From contig JAHEWK010000019.1 in the NCBI GenBank assembly GCA_020740775.1, positions 310,001 to 374,000 of the forward strand: 64,000 nt of DNA, in the 5' to 3' direction. Shown here piece after piece: positions 1-12,126 of this stretch. A program made the position numbers and the translations under genes. How positions within the stretch are numbered: position 1 is the stretch's first letter; each line of letters starts with the position of its first letter. A model generated the notes under the pieces. The model had not been told where the DNA came from. It ran no database searches and was given only the letters and a program-made list of their open reading frames with translations. This DNA is from Ilyonectria destructans. Lineage: Eukaryota; Ascomycota; Sordariomycetes; Hypocreales; Nectriaceae.

Positions 1-90
1 ATTGCTCACTACGACGTCCTGATCCACTCGATCATAAACACTACGCTACTGGACCTACCCTATACCCCTAGGTTAGACCCGACCGTCACA
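1..90 (+). repeat. 3' end of an LTR of the chromovirus A family, cut by the window edge
   Basis: These 90 bases match, with a few transitions, the last 90 bases of the LTRs at 46411-46785 and 54437-54811. The match ends at the same terminal ACA, after which the sequence becomes unrelated AT-rich DNA. The rest of the element lies outside the window, so it cannot be told whether this is a solo LTR or the 3' LTR of a full copy. Confidence 0.85.
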
Positions 91-3000
91 TCTTATATAA
101 CTTAATATAGCAGTAATAATAAATAAAATTAATATAGCTAATAAAAATAATTAAAAGAGTCTTTAAATACTTAAAATAATAAAAAAGTTAGTAAAAAAAG
201 TATTCTAAAGAATATATAAACTTAGCTATAATATATATAGACTAAATATTATTAACCTTAAGGTATTTATTTCTTTTTAAAAGATACTATTATCTATTTT
301 AATACTATTAAAAAAAATAAAAGTAGTTTTCTTTAGATTTTTATTAAAAGTATTCTTAAATATAAGCTCTATATATATTAGGCAGCTAAGTTAATTAAGA
401 GTAAATTAAAAGTAAATTTAAATATTAAAAGATAATTATATTTATAAAAAGTATTAAATTAAATAGTTTAAATAGTTAGAAGTATATAATATAAAGAAAG
501 AAAAACTATATAAGTTTAAAGAAAGTATTCTTTTATTTAGCTATAAGATTAAAAATTTTACTATAATAAAGTTAATTTAAAATTTATCTCTTTAGTATTT
601 TATATTTATTAAAATAACTATAAATAATATCTTAAAGATTAAAAAGATTATAAGGGATTTTAATAAAATATTATAAGTTATCTATTATAGTAAATAGTAA
701 AAAGATAATAAGTTAAAAAGAAATAATAGTAAGTTAAAAAAGTAATAATAAAAGAGAAAAAATAGATTAATCTATTAGAAGATTTCAGTAGATAGTAAAT
801 TTATATATAATTAAATAAGCTTTTTTTATAATATATATATATATAATAAATATACATATAATATTTATAGTTATTATAATAGGTAATTAGAATTACTTAA
901 ACTAGCTAGTTATTAATAGAGATACCTAAAGAGAGTTTAAATAAAATTAAAAGAAAAAATTAAAAATAGTATAAAAAGAAATATAAATTTTTACTTTTTT
1001 AGAGATTCTTTTTAGAAATTAGAGAGGCTATAAGAACTTAAAATAGCTAGAAAGTCTATTAAATTTTTACCTTTATTTTTAAGAGATTTATTTAAGTTTA
1101 TTTTTAATTATTACTACTTTTTTTTATTTAATTTCTATTTTTAATACCCCTTAGATATTAAGCTGCTATAAACTTTATTAAAGCTTTATCAGTAAAATTT
1201 TCTATAACTAACTTAAAATTCTATTTAATAAGATACTTCTCTATTAGAAGATATAAGCTTTAAATCTATTTAACCTTATATATATAGTTTAATACAGCTT
1301 TAAGCTAACTATTTAAAATACCTATATAATAATCTTTTATATATCTCCCCTAGGGTAAGTTAATAAATTAGGTGTTATTTTTATCTCTTTCTGCTACTAA
1401 ATTATATAGAATAGTTATTAAGCTGCTATAACTCTTCTTTTTTTTACTTTAAAAAATATAAGATTTTCTTTTCTTATAATATAGTATCTTATTACTCTTA
1501 ACTTTATTTAACTACTTTTACCTCTATTAAAACTGCTATTATAGTTAATTTTTTTAATACTATTTAATTAAATTATTCTTAATATAAGCTAATATCCTAC
1601 TTATTCTTATATTATAGCTTTATTACTATATCTTACTCCCCTAAGAAGCTATATAAACTTAACCTATTATTTTATATATCTAACTTAACTTAAGATTTTC
1701 CTAAAAATAACTTATAATTTCTTATTATTTAAGAAGATATTAAGTAAGAAAGTAAGTAAAGAATATTAAGAATATATAACCTACCTAAAAGTAAAGCTAT
1801 AATAACTATAATGGTATTATAATAAAAAGGTTAAATAGAGCTAAAATTAAAATCTGGATAAATAGCTTAACTAAGTAAAATTAATAACTTTCTCAGCTAA
1901 TACTATTTAATTAAATAGATTTCTAAAAGGTTTAAAAAAAAACAGGCTAAAATACTATTAATTAAATAAGATATTAAGGGATAATTCTATCTTAAAGATT
2001 CTATTTAAAATCTTTTTAATTTATAGCTCTAATAGATCTAGCTATTAATTCCTACTTAATATAGTATTTTCTATTAAAGAAACCTACTAATTTTAGCTTT
2101 AGTAGCTATAAGTATCTAATTAGATAATTTTTATTTCTAAAGATTAAAAAGCTCTAACTTAATATAAACTACTTTAAAGAGGTAGTTTTAAAAGATACTA
2201 ATAATAATTCTCTTATTTATAACTTTAAATTATATATATTAAAGCCTCTTTTTAACCTCTTTCTATTTTAACTGGTATAGCTATATAGCTATAATAACTA
2301 AGTACTTTAAAATTTTACTAATTCTATTTAGCTGGAATTATCTAATTAAATAACTATAACCTTTATTAAATAAGCTATAAACTTTAATATTACTCCTCTA
2401 TTAGTATCTCTTACTAATATTAGATATTATAAGGTATTCTAAAATAGCTTTAATAACTGTATTAATATATATTTCTAGAAGTAGTATTATTATAACTTAT
2501 AGAATCTTTATTATTCTATAAAATTTAAAAAGTAAATATTAAAGTATTACTTTATACCTCTTTTTTAAATAGCTATCTATAGTATAAGTATTATTATTAT
2601 AGTAGCTATAAATACTATTATAGTTAGGAATAATATATTCTAAAATAAAGTATATTAAACTAAAAATTTAACTTTTTTTCTCTTTATTTTAGCTAAGTAT
2701 ATTAACTATAAGAATCTACTTTTAGATTCTTATTAGCTATAGAATAAAAGAATACTATATTTAATAAGTGATTTTTTATTAGAGTTTTTAACTTTTAAAA
2801 CTACTAGATTTTTTTTATTTTTAACTAAATCCACTATTATCTCTACTATTATAATACTCTTTTAGCTATATAAGAAAAGTAATTTTAAACTGTTAAACTA
2901 GCTTTTTATAAGGCTTTTTTAAGTGCTGAATTTCTATATACCTTTAGTATATTCAGACTATTTATAACTACTTAACCTAAGTAGTAAGAATATAGCTACC

Positions 3001-3599
3001 TCTTAATATATATCTTACTCTATAATTTAAAAGGTATAGTTAATTTAAATAGTAAGAAGCTTTATAATATAAAGTAACCTACTATTATTAAGTTTAACTA
3101 AATCTATATAAGATTATTTATACCTTTTATTCTATAATATTAAAACTGAATCTTAACTTTATAGAAGGTATTTAATTTAATTAATTTAATATATATTAAG
3201 AAGTTTATTAGTATTACTATCTTAAATAAATAAGATATTAAGAATTTAACCTCCTTAAATAGCAATAAGTAAATTAATATAAACTCCAGTTTTTATTAAG
3301 GTATTTAAAAAAGAGATACTATATTATTACTCTTTATAAAGAATCTCTATATAGATTTTAATAAACTGCAATTTATCTATTAGAAGAAGTATTTATATAT
3401 CTATAAGTTTTATAGTAATTATATTATAATACCTTTAATTAAGGTAAATTACTACTATTAATAGAACTATATAGCCTCTTAGCTATTAGTATTATTTATA
3501 ACTCTATCTAATTAATTAATTATATAATATAAGTCTTATAACTATACTATAATTAATAAGGTAATATCTATTTAAAAAGATATATAAACTTCTACTAGT
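91..3599. repeat. AT-rich, RIP-degraded repeat block, identity unknown
   Basis: This block is overwhelmingly A and T, almost free of CG dinucleotides and full of TA. That is the pattern left when repeat-induced point mutation turns CpA into TpA on both strands. Stops occur every few codons in all frames and I recognise no protein. The plus-strand frame of the degraded gene at 3600-4457 can be followed back to about 3240 with more stops, so at least the right end probably belongs to the same ruined gene. The rest could be one or several old elements. Confidence 0.6.
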
Positions 3600-4457
3600 A
3601 ACCTAACTAGTATTATTTATCTTAAGTTTTAAAATATTAAGCAGAACTTATATTCCAAGAGGATTAAAGCTAAAAAGGTAGCTTTAATAAAGAAGAAAAT
3701 AAAATAGATATCTGGTATCCCCAGTTATATAAAGAGCCTTACTAAACACTAAAGCCTGGTAGATATAATAGGGGATATATTTATTACCGACCTTATACAG
3801 CTTGATAAAGAAGTTGGGTTTATACTATTACCTAAAGCAGGTTAAGAGAAAGATAACAAGCAGGCTGCCTTTAAGAAATAGATAAAGGCTGGTAAGGCTC
3901 CCCGAACTCCCGCTCTACAAACTGGTCCCCGCCGATCAGCTCGACTCAACCCAGCCTATAACAGTGGAGTTTTAAAGCAGTCCCCGCTACTAATAAGCCT
4001 AGGCGAACGCCGTTGCCCGACCACTCCAAGCGATATAATGGATATCGATAGCTTACTACTTCGGGGTGTTGCTGGTATACTGCTAATCCAGGGATCCAGA
4101 AGTCTCCCTATAGAAGGTGACGAGGTAGTCTTATTCTGTAGATTGTTTAATTGAATGCCCTTATCTGCCGGTGCCATACGAATAATATATAAAACAAGAG
4201 ATCGGCTGGGTTTGACTTCTATCCCGGAGCGAGCGATACAATACCTTCCGACTAGCAATACTTGGGCTTTCTACGTGCCTCAGGGTATAATAGCTGAGTC
4301 CTAATAGGAAGATATCGTCCGAAAGGTCAGTAGAAGTCTGAAGAAGGATGAGATTGTATAAAGTCAGACGAGAGATCAGCGAGTAGAGGAATATAATAAG
4401 CGTTGAGGATGAAGCGCGAGGAAGTTGGTGATGGGCGAGAAGAGATCTAGTCTTTGA
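3600..4457 (+). pseudogene. RIP-degraded protein-coding relic of unknown family
   Basis: One plus-strand frame reads through as protein-like sequence of about 285 codons, broken only by scattered TAA, TAG and TGA codons that could all come from CAA, CAG or CGA by C to T change. Base composition rises from very AT-rich to near normal along the frame, so damage is uneven. A basic patch with the residues RRSARLNPA lies near codon 105, and the C-terminus is rich in charged residues. The frame ends at a TGA at 4455. I do not recognise the family. It may be the C-terminal part of a repeated fungal gene whose upstream part is lost in the AT-rich block. Confidence 0.4.
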
Positions 4458-5409
4458 GGTTTTTCTTTTGGGTTTTTAGAATAGGGATTGAGAAGGATTA
4501 TTTAATTAATTAAGAAACTGGATATTTATAAAGGATCCTGGTCGGTGGTTATCTGGTAGTCTCTTTGATAAGGTCTAACCAGTGAGTTATTAGTTAATAG
4601 TTTGAGATATATTCAGGTGGATGGTATGTTACTTTTGACTTATTATTGAGACAGTCTATAAGGTCCGGATTGAAAGTTCTTCTCTCTTCCTTTCTCTTTT
4701 TTCTTTAGTTATAGAGTTATCTCTTTCTTTCTTTCTTTTGTCAGTAGTCAGGAAAATCTCCCCTTCTTTGCTATTTCCGTATGTCTCTTCCTAATTGTCC
4801 TAAGTGGGATGGTTCCTTCAGCCTACGTTTAAGATCCCGATTGGTATACGCGGTTCCTAGGCGCTTGGGGGCAAGCGGGCACTGCGTGGGGAGGTAGTTA
4901 AGTCGGGGATTTCCGGTCTTTTGGGGATTTAGGTCATTTAATCAGATCCTTGCTGCGACTAGAGCTAAGATTGACGGCTTCCTTCAACAGGAAATACCGT
5001 ACCGGGTAGGGACCAGTGGCTTGACCTATTGGGGCTATAAATTGGGAGACCTCGTGCAAGGTCTATTAGCAGGCATTATACCTTTTATCATCCCTTTAGC
5101 ATCTCATTCAATCAACAGTCTTTTGGCCTATTCTTTTGAGACCTCTCAGAGATCCATTTGATCAAATGGTATCAGCTGAGAAGGTTATTATTTTTGCTCA
5201 ATCAGGCTATTCATCCAGATCTTGCTCTCGACCCTATCCGCCCTTTCCGTCACAACACTATTGCAGTCATCACAGCTCTGCCTTTTGGGTGGGTTGTGTG
5301 TTCTTAGTGTCCTCTGTTCCCGCCCGCACTCAATAGAAGGGTCCCTAGAGCAGAAATTCCAGTATTTAAGGAAGGGAATATAGGCCAGGTTTTTTAGGGC
5401 TTCTGGATA
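4458..5409. other. Intergenic or decayed DNA with one short coding-like frame
   Basis: No gene is recognised. A pyrimidine-rich tract lies around 4679-4740. A plus-strand frame without a good start codon is open from 4898 to 5161. It reads like real protein, with a hydrophobic stretch of about 20 residues encoded near 5075-5130, but I cannot assign it. It may be an exon or the tail of a decayed gene. Confidence 0.3.
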
Positions 5410-5820
5410 TTAACTGTACTTTTTGTAGATATTAGGGGCCTCGTTAACCTTATCGCTGTTAATATATATAAAGCGGGAATACCTGTCAGGATTACAGCAG
5501 TCAACATATAGGCAAGTTCGTAAGCCCTCCTGTAACAGCAGACCGAGGAGCAAGTGGCTAACCTCTTGCTTCGAGTAATCTTGCTCAGCAACTAGCTGAT
5601 TTAAAAGCTTTAACGTAAAGGAAATCAAGGGGCTGTAATCTTTGACCCGGGGCATCAGGGCCTTCCCAATCTGGGCAAAAGACTCGTTCTTCTTTTCCAA
5701 CTTGGAGCAGGATTTGGATGCGTAATCGATTACCTGCTGTAGGCTCGTGCAGGGTGAGACATCTGTATTGGCTAGCCACGCAACGGTAAGCAAGCGGTTG
5801 TAGGTATAGCTATATTAAGT
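5410..5820 (-). pseudogene. Helitron Rep/helicase polyprotein fragment
   Basis: Reading leftwards, the translation has the order seen in fungal Helitron replication proteins between the Rep and Pif1-type helicase domains: an NR-LL-WLAN-D segment, then a YASK-CSK stretch, then LLNQLV-E-DYS-QEVSHLLL. The position of the expected H before NR is Y, a CAC to TAC change. The same segment, more heavily mutated, is present in the plus-strand Helitron relic near 32220-32400, so two copies of one family are in the window. The fragment covers only about 130 residues of a protein normally well over 1000 residues long. No Helitron termini were found around it. Confidence 0.7.
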
Positions 5821-6873
5821 AATTAAAGCTATAAGTTCTAATAAGTAATATTACTAATTCCAAGTGCCTTTCCTATAATATTATCCTATGCACTCTTATA
5901 AATAGTGTTGGAGAGAGACCCTGTACTAGGAAACCTTCAGTAGATTGATATCCGGACGTTAGTTATGAAGGGGGTCAGATAACCCCTCTTCCGGCCGGTC
6001 CGGATGACCGGAAGGTCATCGCGATCATCATCATAAATTTAGACACTATTGCAATGATTGAATTGACCGTATCGGATCCATCAAATAGTAGAATTATAAA
6101 TAAACACCGCAATATGATAAAGTTTGCCCGTTAGGCCAATACTCCACCAGCCAGCAATATCATAACACTTCTTCCGCCTATTGTAATTCTTTAGGTCAGT
6201 AGCCGCCCGAATCTGGTCATATAAGGCGTCCGCAGATATTACATCATTCGCCTCATCTTACGCCACTTTAATTACCGCCTACAGAACATGCTCGCTAGTT
6301 ACAAGGAGGAAAGCTCAAAGGGGCAAGTTAATAATATAACCAGCACACCGCGTTCGAGAAGATACTGGATCAATTATAACGTCGTACTATCACGACAGCT
6401 CAACGGTTAGTTGGCGAAGACGGGTGTCGTTTTTATCGTCATTGTCCCCAGTAAAGTAACCGATCCGGTGAGCTAAGTGACACTGTTAGATAAACTTCAT
6501 AAGGTGAGGAGCCATAACCGCGCCGGCGTGAGAGCGGCGGCATGGTTCGTGTGGGAATATGGTCACCGAATACTACTATACTAGCAGTACACATTTAGAT
6601 ACAAGATGTGATATACTGTACTGAACGGAACTGGGCCTTTCGCGAATCAACAGTGTAGGCAGGAAAATGTACTTATTGACTACTATAGCCTGCCCTCTTA
6701 GAAGAGGCCACCTAGCTGGATGTGCTAGCATGTGTTCCATATGTACCTGAGAACATCCGCCCAATCACGCCCCAAATATGGATCTGATATCGGACCGTAA
6801 GTGAAATTCTCTCCATATACAGACTGCTGACTGGTATTTTGTAGAGAAATCAGCTTCAGGAAGCTACAGCGGA
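5821..6873. other. No gene recognised
   Basis: About 1 kb without a convincing reading frame. A minus-strand stretch at roughly 6100-6290 looks faintly coding but has several stops and no family I can name. An inverted GC-rich motif built on CCGG occurs near 5990-6020. This separates the transposon-rich left end from the conserved MFS/regulator pair and includes the 3' flank of the transporter gene. Confidence 0.4.
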
Positions 6874-8975
6874 TTACTCCCTCTGTTTGGTATTTGGCTT
6901 TCCATCTGATTCTTCTGCCCCAAAGTCATGAGTGCGGTTCATTCTGCTTCTGAAGCCGGGAAGGAGCCGTCCCTTTCCATCAACAACAATCAGACGGTCG
7001 TTATCGCCCAAGTAGATCTGATCCATTTCCTCCAGTGTCCGTCCCGAAGTCTCGGGATAGAACAGCCAGACGATGATGCAGAAGGCGATGTTGAGTACAA
7101 AGAAAATCATGTACGTCTTCCAGCGTATATTGGAAATAGAAATTGGCGTGATTTGTACGATGAGATAGTTGAAGATCCAATCGCTGGCTGTGGCGAGAGC
7201 AGCAGAATGCGTACGGTGCCGGAGAGGCATGAATTCGGCACCATATAGCCAGGGGACCGGGAGCCATCCGATTGCGAAGACGGCTTCGTAGAGGAAGAAG
7301 AATGCCAGAGATGCCTTGGCTCGAACGGGAGTGATATCCTTCTGGAGGAGGCCGGACTGAGAGGTGCTATTAAGCCGTGACACTCGACCGAAGAGCAGGG
7401 GAAATTAAAGCTTACAACGAGGAAACACAGGGCAGAGACAATACTGCCCCAGATCAGGGGTGGGCGACGGCCCATTTGATCAAGGAACAGCACACCGATA
7501 AAGGAAAAGATCCAGTAAGCATCGGCACACCCAGCAGCGATATGAAGGGCCGTCCTGTAGTCATAGCCAATGTCCGTCGTCAACGTGTGAGGCATATAGT
7601 AGACCTATTGGCGAGGAGGATTAGCTTGCTCCAGTCTCGGTGAGCTGGGAAATGCCCACCAGAACGTTGATGCCAGACAGCTGCTGAAAAGCTTGCAAAC
7701 CTGATGCAGGTAAGTCCAGCGTGTTAGTATTTAGGATAACAAGAAAGTAGGGGATATCATGGGGCTGTTGAGCCTACCGATGACAAGAAGGAAGCGACGA
7801 CGAATCTTGAGCGGGCCATTCTTGAACATTTCGGTCCACCTGAAGGGGCCATCAGCTTCCTCGATCCTGATTGCTTCATCAATTTCTCGCTTCTGTTGGA
7901 TGACGCTTGGGTGATCATGGTCTACGTCGTTTTCGACAAGTTGCCTAATCACGTCAATGGCCTCACCATGACGGTTATCTGAACAGGGCTGGTTAGTAAT
8001 CAAAGCCCAGATTCGAGGAGAAAAGAAAATAAAACGCAGAAAGAGGCGGGCATTTACGTTTGGTGAGCCAACGGGGCGACTCTGGGAGGTAATACACCCA
8101 TAAAAACTGAGCCAGAATGAGAATTCCTTGGGCGGCGATAGGAGTTCTCCACTGCAGAGCACCACTGGTGTATGACAGCGCGATATTGAAATAATAGGCG
8201 AGCACGATGCCAAAAGCAATGAGGTTGCCCTGGATGGCGACATGACGTCCTCTGGACTTGGGGGGAACCAGCTCCGACACCCAGAGCGGCGTCGTGGCAG
8301 TATTGAAGCCATTGCCCCAGCCACTTCGGGGTCCACCCTGTCAGCATTCATATGAAACTAGATTCTTGGGGATTCTATCTTACCAAACAATTCGCCCGAT
8401 AATCATCTGAGGAACGCCAAAGGCCGACGCTTGTAGGGCAGCCCCGATGAACATAAGCAGTGCACCGACATACAGACATTTCTTGCGGCCCATGGCTTCG
8501 CCAAAGAAGAAGACTGTCAGGGCACCACAAAAGCATCCGATTCTATGAATTACTTTTTAGTCGCTGTGTCACGGTACTCTGCACTATGCAGCTTGACGCT
8601 TTTGGCCGGGGTGCTCACTCGTAAATAGCGTTGATGGTGCCCAGAAGGCTGGACGAGGGGTTGTTGAACTGGCGAAGAAACTCCTCAGCCGCATTCAGGC
8701 CCTGTTTGTTTCCAGACAAGAGAGTCAGCTTCATTCCAAGGGGTAATGAACGCCGGGCAGGAAGCTGAACTCACTCCAAGAACGCCTTGGTCATAGCCAA
8801 AGAGCAGGAATCCGAAGGCACCGGCAAAAGAAATCTGCCGGCGGAGGGCCTTGCCCCGAAGGCCAAGGAAGTATCTGTTGTTGACGATGTCATAGTTCAT
8901 AGGAGAGTCCGAGGGAGGCGACTGCACTGATGTCTCGTCTCCGGACGCTCCCTGCTGCTGGTGCTGTTTTTCCAT
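6874..8975 (-). CDS. MFS sugar transporter, 8 exons, apparently intact
   Basis: This is a predicted plasma-membrane sugar/H+ symporter of the fungal sugar-porter family with 12 membrane segments. My exon model on the minus strand is 8975-8775, 8701-8619, 8542-8384, 8323-8058, 7978-7778, 7700-7660, 7604-7416 and 7356-6874. The seven introns are 55-79 bp, all GT-AG and in phase, giving 540 residues, the usual family length. Family signatures seen: GYDQGVLG after the first helix, NAIYEIGC, GRKK, PESPRWL ending the N-terminal half, GLQAFQQLSGIN in helix 7, FFLYEAVFAIGWLPVPWLY in helix 10, and PETSGRTLEE after the last helix. The third acceptor is at CGAAG, because the nearer CAG breaks the frame. 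No frameshift or stop was found. The divergent Zn2Cys6 gene suggests pathway-specific control. The substrate cannot be inferred. Confidence 0.92.
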
Positions 8976-9508
8976 TGCGAAGCCCGGTCACTGGGAATTG
9001 GCATGCGTTTCCTTAAGGTGCTCGAGGAACAAAGTATGGTTGGCTATTTGATTAGGTCCGGGAGTAGTCTCCTGGGAAAGTCCATCATAGGAGGTGATCT
9101 TGAAGCTTTATAAAGGGGCCAATGTTGGCAGAAACGACGAAGCAATCTTTGATCATGGAACATGATGATGAGGGATGGAACAGACGACAGTCTCGAGTCG
9201 GCGAGAACTACCCAAGGGAGTTTAGTCTACTGTTTCGGTGCCTTGTCATGGTAGATTTCCTGCTGGCGGTATTTCATGACCAAATCCCCGCATTTTTACC
9301 CCAGACAGTTTGGCACCGAGAAATCCGATGCCTTTAGCCAGGTTTGCGCTTGTCCTCTTCAGGAACGGGGTAGGCCCACAGTTAGTGGTCCGAGTGGTAA
9401 TAAACGGGCCTTCCAGGATCCATAGACAGCTCGCCAGAATTTTTCTTCTCTTTCCTTAGACAACGCGTGCTCTCCACCTCAACCTCACTCCACCCCGGAC
9501 CTGGACAA
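8976..9508. promoter_or_regulatory. Shared divergent promoter between MFS transporter and Zn2Cys6 regulator
   Basis: These 533 bases lie between the two start codons. A TATA-like decamer, CTTTATAAAG at 9106-9115, is palindromic and could serve either direction; it lies about 130 bp from the transporter ATG. At 9057-9077 an imperfect inverted repeat, TCCGGGAG-TAGT-CTCCTGGGA, contains CGG/CCG-like half-sites, the usual target form of Zn2Cys6 dimers. This makes it a candidate operator for the adjacent regulator. That is inference from layout and motif only. Confidence 0.45.
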
Positions 9509-11492
9509 ATGCCGCGGCCAAGACTCCGAGGATGGTAAGTGAGAGTTGCTGGAAACCCACCCCGGGGCTTCACTCAGGGCTCGGAAAATGCTGATTAGCA
9601 CTAGCACCAACTGCCGGGAGCGTCATCTTCGCTGTACGCACGGCCGGGCCCCTGTATTGATAGCTGACGAAGTTGTACTGACCTTGGTGCAGGTGACAGG
9701 GCTACTCCGGCGTGCTCCAACTGCACCAGGCCGAAGAACCCCAGGAAATGCGTCTACGGCGACTTAGAAGTCCGTCACAGTTCCTACTCGACTAAGTACC
9801 TAGAGAAGCGCGGCCGGGGGACAGGCGATGCGACTCCACAATCCCCCTCTGACACGCCTCGCTCCAACACCCCCCCTCGCGCGTCGCCTCAGGCAGGCTC
9901 GGCGCCTGTTGCTTCTGCCTCAAAATCATCTCTTGCAGCGGGTCGAACAATCTGTACTGCATCACAGCTTCCTGATGCCTATTCCTCGCAGGTTCCGAGT
10001 CCCCCAGCGCGGAGAAGCCCTATAAATCCAGAACTGGGTCAGGTCCAGGCCCAGTCGCCGAGTGCCCTGGGCGCGCTCGATGCATTTTGGACTCCTTGGA
10101 TGAGTCAGAGCCAAGACGCCCTATCGGCCACACCGTCGAGTCTGCCAGTCAACTTCTGCCCGACGGCGGCATCTCAACGGACGGTGAAAGACCATGTCGA
10201 GGAGTTTGTCTTTGCGTTCTACCTTAGCCATGCTGGTCCTTGGGTAAGCTTTCTTCCAAAGCCATCTATCAGAGAGAAGCGTTGACCTTGTAACGTGTTA
10301 CAGCTTGATATTGCATCCTCTTGTCAGCACTTTGGCCGAACAGTCCCCCGGCTGGCGCTCAAGGATCCCGTCCTCTATCATGCGTGCCTGGCGTACGCGG
10401 CTCATGTGCTTCTATTGCACGGAATGCTGGACGAATGTGTCTATGAGCAGTATTCGAACGAAGCTATCAGCATCTTGATTCCACTCTTGTCACCCGACTG
10501 TGTCTACGCTGGAAATGAAATACTTCTCTCCACAGCCGTCATCCTACGCATGTCGGAACAGTTTTCTGAACTGGCAGAGGATGCAAAATACCATCTTCGC
10601 GGAGCCTGCTCCCTCTTCACCACGTTGCAGGAGAAATGGTCTCCCTCTTGCACCGATCTGAGAGGAGTGTCGTTCTGGACTTATGTCCGGGAGAGCATTC
10701 GAGTGTGCTTCCTCAACGAGGAGGGCTGTCAGTTTAACTTGGAAATGGTAGACGGTGACCTGACAAAGACCTCTGCGAGGCATGACGAAGACGCGTGGGC
10801 GAACCACATGTCGTATCTCCTAGCGAGGCTGTGCAATATTTGCTGGGGCAGGTCAGGCGCTGAGCTGAGAGAACCGGCTATAGAGAAGATTCGTGCCGAT
10901 ATTGATGAATGGCGGGCAGGTCTTCCCGATGGTTTCCAGCCCTGGTATAGCTGCCGCGAACAGTATCAAACGTTTCGAGTCGTCAAGTTCTTGAGTCCTT
11001 GGCACGGTAATTCTCCCCATCCCGGTTCTCAGCCTTGACTGTTTTGTTTCCCCTCTTTGAACCCCCTGGTTAATGGCCTCTAGAGCTCGCATGGCAGCAA
11101 TTCTATACCGCAAAAGTCATGCTTGCCGTGTATGGACCCACAAAGTCGGAGCCATCTAATGTCCTAGCATGGAGTCAGTACCTTGAAGTATGTCCGCTAA
11201 GCCCCATGAAACAGAGGAAAGCCCACTGATGATCAGGAACCAGGCCGAGATCCTCCATCCCGCTAGGTTGGCATGCTCTGTATGCTTCTCCAGCAGTGAT
11301 GTTGGCTGTAACATCAACGGCGCTCACCTCGTTGCTTGGTGTGGCCAATTCTTTACTGGCAAAGAAGAGCAGCGGCTACTGTCAGATTTTCTCAAGAGTT
11401 TTATGGAAATGACAAGGTGGCCTAACCAGACGTGTTACGAACGACTGAAGCAAATATGGAAAGGGAGTCGTCAAACCTGGAAGGATTCATGA
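9509..11492 (+). CDS. Zn2Cys6 transcription factor with fungal-specific regulatory domain, 6 exons
   Basis: This is a predicted nuclear DNA-binding regulator of about 553 residues. My model is 9509-9534, 9605-9633, 9693-10243, 10304-11006, 11084-11187 and 11244-11492; introns are 56-77 bp and phases match. The start at 9509 was chosen because an 8-codon first exon ends in TG, completing the first zinc cysteine (TG|C). The assembled finger is C-x2-C-x6-C-x6-C-x2-C-x8-C within about residues 9-38, followed by a Ser/Pro-rich linker. The C-terminal half looks like the Fungal_trans_2 type, with AWQQFYTAKVMLAVY and a CSVCFSSSDVG segment followed by VAWCGQFF. Two introns interrupt the finger, so simple ORF calling misses it. 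It is divergent from the MFS gene, which suggests it controls uptake of the transporter's substrate. Confidence 0.88.
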
Positions 11493-11709
11493 CGATGGCT
11501 GCGCATTGTTGATACCTCGAGCTGCAAGCGATTCGAGCAGCTGGTGTCGCACTCCCCCAATTACAAAGGACGATGCGGGGATCGTGGAAGAAACAAGATC
11601 CATAAATGGTTAGGAAATCCCTGATAATGTGGCGTATAGCTCATGCCGGGAATTCTCCTAGGTGGTGATGGCGAAATTTACCGAATTAAGCAATAAATGC
11701 TGAGGTCTC

Positions 11710-12126
11710 TTGTCTCCACCGTTTCCCGTCGCCCCCCGGCTTTCGAAAGCGATATCTATACTAAAGCTGCAGGTAGTAGAGTTCACTCGACTTGAAGTCA
11801 CAGTTTCCGAATTAGCAGAAGTGCTTGTGCGGCACCGACAGACGCTCGAGGAGGCTACGCTTCGGGATGTTAAGTTGTGCGGCATTGGTAGCTGGCCGTT
11901 CTTGCTGAATATCCTCTGGAATATATTTGGAGTTCGCCGTGTTACTATAAAGAATTACTTGATAGAGGATGAATGGATACGTGATAATTGTGATGATATA
12001 CCTGATATTGTTTGTATTACGGATCAGCGTATATATGCTAATGTAGTTGGATGGATTGAAGAGGCAACTGACTGGATATTGAAAGAGGGGTATAAGGAAT
12101 TTTCGGCTATTAATCCGGCTGTATAA
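11710..12126 (+). pseudogene. C-terminal remnant of an F-box/LRR-like fungal protein
   Basis: The 138-codon frame contains a leucine-rich segment of the kind in large fungal F-box families: FTRLEVTVSELAEVLVRH, then TLEEATLRDVKL. The residues after that, ending in an acidic tail, are not recognised. No F-box or N-terminal half is found upstream, so I read it as a truncated relic rather than a gene starting at the local ATG. The downstream sequence turns AT-rich at once. A short lineage-specific gene cannot be excluded. Confidence 0.4.

Noticed and set aside
6928..7643. Plus-strand and alternative minus frames over the transporter
   Set aside because: They cross the intron boundaries of the MFS gene and lack motifs, while the spliced minus-strand model gives a complete family protein.
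8331..8338. Acceptor at CAG just before GGTGGACC for the third MFS intron
   Set aside because: It puts the next exon out of frame. The AG at 8324-8325 keeps the phase and joins GRIV to G-GNGFNTAT as in the family.
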